The notes beneath the pieces were generated by a model that was given only the letters and a program-made list of their open reading frames with translations, did not search any database and was not told the origin of the DNA. A program made the translations under genes and the position numbers. Below, piece by piece: positions 5,473 through 6,468 of a stretch of 6,468 nucleotides of DNA. The DNA comes from Deferribacteraceae bacterium. Its GTDB lineage: Bacteria > Chrysiogenota > Deferribacteres > Deferribacterales > JAISNW01. The stretch is from assembly GCA_031278965.1 (NCBI GenBank), contig JAITJJ010000231.1:1-6468 (forward strand), written 5' to 3'. Each line of letters opens with the position of its first letter. Positions within the stretch are counted from its first letter, which is position 1.

Positions 5473-6255
5473 GTGGGAGATATAAAAGAGAAGCCTACCG
5501 TTGAAACAACCTACCCTATCTCCCATCACCTTAGGGAACTTAGGGGGAGGATTGTAAAGATACTGCTTGTCATCCTGATATTCTTTATATTCTGTTACTG
5601 GCAGAGCCAGTATATATATACTTTCGTTACGGCTCCCATCGCCCCTCTCCTATCAGATAATATCTCCCTGTCAATGCTGAAACTTACGGAAGGGTTTGTA
5701 ACGGAGCTTAAGATGTGTTTTCTGGCGGCGCTGTTTATCACAATGCCGTTCACTCTATTTCAATTTTGGCGTTTTGCGGCGCCCGGTCTTTATAAAGAGG
5801 AGCGCCGCTACCTTGTAACCTTTGTATTTTCTGCCTCGTTCCTCTTTCTCGCGGGTGCCGCTTTTGTTTATTATATTGTTTTTCCTCTGGGGATGCGGTT
5901 TCTGACTTCCTATGCCTCCGGGGAGTGGAATATATCCGCCCTTCTCTCTGTGGAATTTTATCTAAGTTTTGTTTTAAAACTTATGCTTGCTTTCGGGGTG
6001 GTTTTTGAACTGCCGGTGATTATATACTTTCTCTCCAAAGTGGGGTTGGTGACCACTGATATGCTTAAAAAATACAGGCGTTTTGCCATAGTGGGGATTT
6101 TTATCCTTGCGGCGGCGCTGACTCCGCCGGACGTTATCTCCCAGGTCGCTATGGCTTTCCCGCTTATCCTGCTTTACGAAGTGAGCATCTTTATCACGAA
6201 ATTCAGCGGGAAGAAGAAAGCAGAAGAAATAAAAGAAGTTGACATATATGGCTGA
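5473..6255 (+). CDS. tatC: Sec-independent protein translocase TatC
   Basis: TatC is the multi-span core of the Tat system that recognises twin-arginine signal peptides in the inner membrane. The 260 residues carry about six membrane segments (near 28-47, 79-97, 114-139, 161-186, 203-217, 220-242). Conserved marks are HLRELRGR (19-26; E22 and R24 of the N-terminal signal site), FAAPGLYKEERR (101-112; E110 matches the essential loop glutamate), FELP (178-181, membrane glutamate E179) and LTPPDVISQ (216-224). The start is GTG at 5473 with AAGGAGG at 5455-5461, inside the end of tatB; the 11-base spacing is slightly long. The 15-odd residues before ISHHLRELR are hydrophilic and not unusual. The end overlaps moaA by eight bases, indicating a tatB-tatC-moaA operon. 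Confidence 0.96.
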   Translation: MGDIKEKPTVETTYPISHHLRELRGRIVKILLVILIFFIFCYWQSQYIYTFVTAPIAPLLSDNISLSMLKLTEGFVTELKMCFLAALFITMPFTLFQFWRFAAPGLYKEERRYLVTFVFSASFLFLAGAAFVYYIVFPLGMRFLTSYASGEWNISALLSVEFYLSFVLKLMLAFGVVFELPVIIYFLSKVGLVTTDMLKKYRRFAIVGIFILAAALTPPDVISQVAMAFPLILLYEVSIFITKFSGKKKAEEIKEVDIYG

Positions 6256-6468
6256 ATTAGATACGTCGCTTAAGGACAGTGCGGGGAGGGCGGTAAAATA
6301 TTTTAGAATCTCCGTCACAGATCGCTGTAATTACCGCTGTAAATACTGCACCCCCCAGAAAAATTTTATCTTTATATCTCACGACAGCACATTGAGGTAT
6401 GAGGACATGACCTTTGCCGCCCAAATTATGGCTAAACTCGGGGTGGAAAAAATTCGGGTTACCGGAGG
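6248..6468 (+). CDS. moaA: GTP 3',8-cyclase MoaA, cut by the window edge
   Basis: MoaA is a radical-SAM enzyme that rearranges GTP as the first step of molybdopterin synthesis; MoaC then completes cyclic pyranopterin monophosphate. Only the first 73 codons are present. RISVTDRCNYRCKYC (20-34) contains the CxxxCxxC radical-SAM cluster ligands C27, C31 and C34, and the visible part ends at RVTGG, the start of the SAM-binding GGEP-type motif. Family members usually read YCMP where this has YCTP; I expect no loss of function. ATG at 6248 overlaps the tatC end by eight bases, with only a weak AGAAG-like ribosome site, so coupling to tatC translation is likely. The C-terminal cluster domain that separates MoaA from other radical-SAM proteins lies outside the window, but the start matches MoaA closely. 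Confidence 0.9.
   Translation, partial: MAELDTSLKDSAGRAVKYFRISVTDRCNYRCKYCTPQKNFIFISHDSTLRYEDMTFAAQIMAKLGVEKIRVTG

Noticed and set aside
5230..5529. 99-codon minus-strand frame across tatB/tatC
   Set aside because: It is a shadow of well-supported tatB and tatC coding on the opposite strand, without a ribosome site or known motif.

Overview
The window is compact bacterial DNA of moderate GC with short gene spacing and no mobile element, CRISPR array, tRNA or rRNA that I can see. kdsD implies Kdo, and so a lipopolysaccharide outer membrane, which points to a Gram-negative (diderm) bacterium. The TatB-like/TatC pair next to moaA suggests export of molybdenum-cofactor enzymes, typical of respiratory anaerobes or facultative anaerobes. 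The mix of genes, with a cysteine-rich (probably Fe-S) TrpRS, would fit Desulfobacterota-, Deferribacterota- or Nitrospirota-like lineages. That placement is a weak inference from memory of gene content, not a sequence match.

Layout. Positions 1-395 are non-coding, with a long stem-loop (76-119), a smaller hairpin and a plus-strand extended -10 box inside an inverted repeat. Positions 396-1682 (minus) hold metY, an O-acetylhomoserine sulfhydrylase-type PLP enzyme with a clear promoter and ribosome binding site. Positions 1683-2285 form a long divergent intergenic region. It contains the metY promoter, a strong orphan plus-strand terminator (2046-2075) that probably ends a short untranslated RNA, and a good kdsD promoter with a structured leader. 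Positions 2286-4905 carry an overlapping operon: kdsD (arabinose-5-phosphate isomerase), an M50 site-2-type membrane protease, and trpS. After a 192-base gap, 5098-6468 carry tatB-like, tatC and the first part of moaA, again tightly packed.

How the genes work together. The kdsD-M50-trpS overlaps (ATGA and TTGA) indicate translational coupling rather than a shared pathway; the three are envelope and housekeeping functions. The tat-moaA block is more coherent. MoaA starts molybdopterin synthesis, and folded, cofactor-loaded molybdoenzymes are classic Tat cargo. Three of the six genes with visible starts use non-ATG codons (metY GTG, trpS TTG, tatC GTG), each behind a good Shine-Dalgarno sequence.

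I found no convincing undescribed multi-gene system. The points most worth a second look are the four-cysteine TrpRS motif, the candidate small RNA or attenuator between metY and kdsD, and the long palindromic stem-loop near the left edge.
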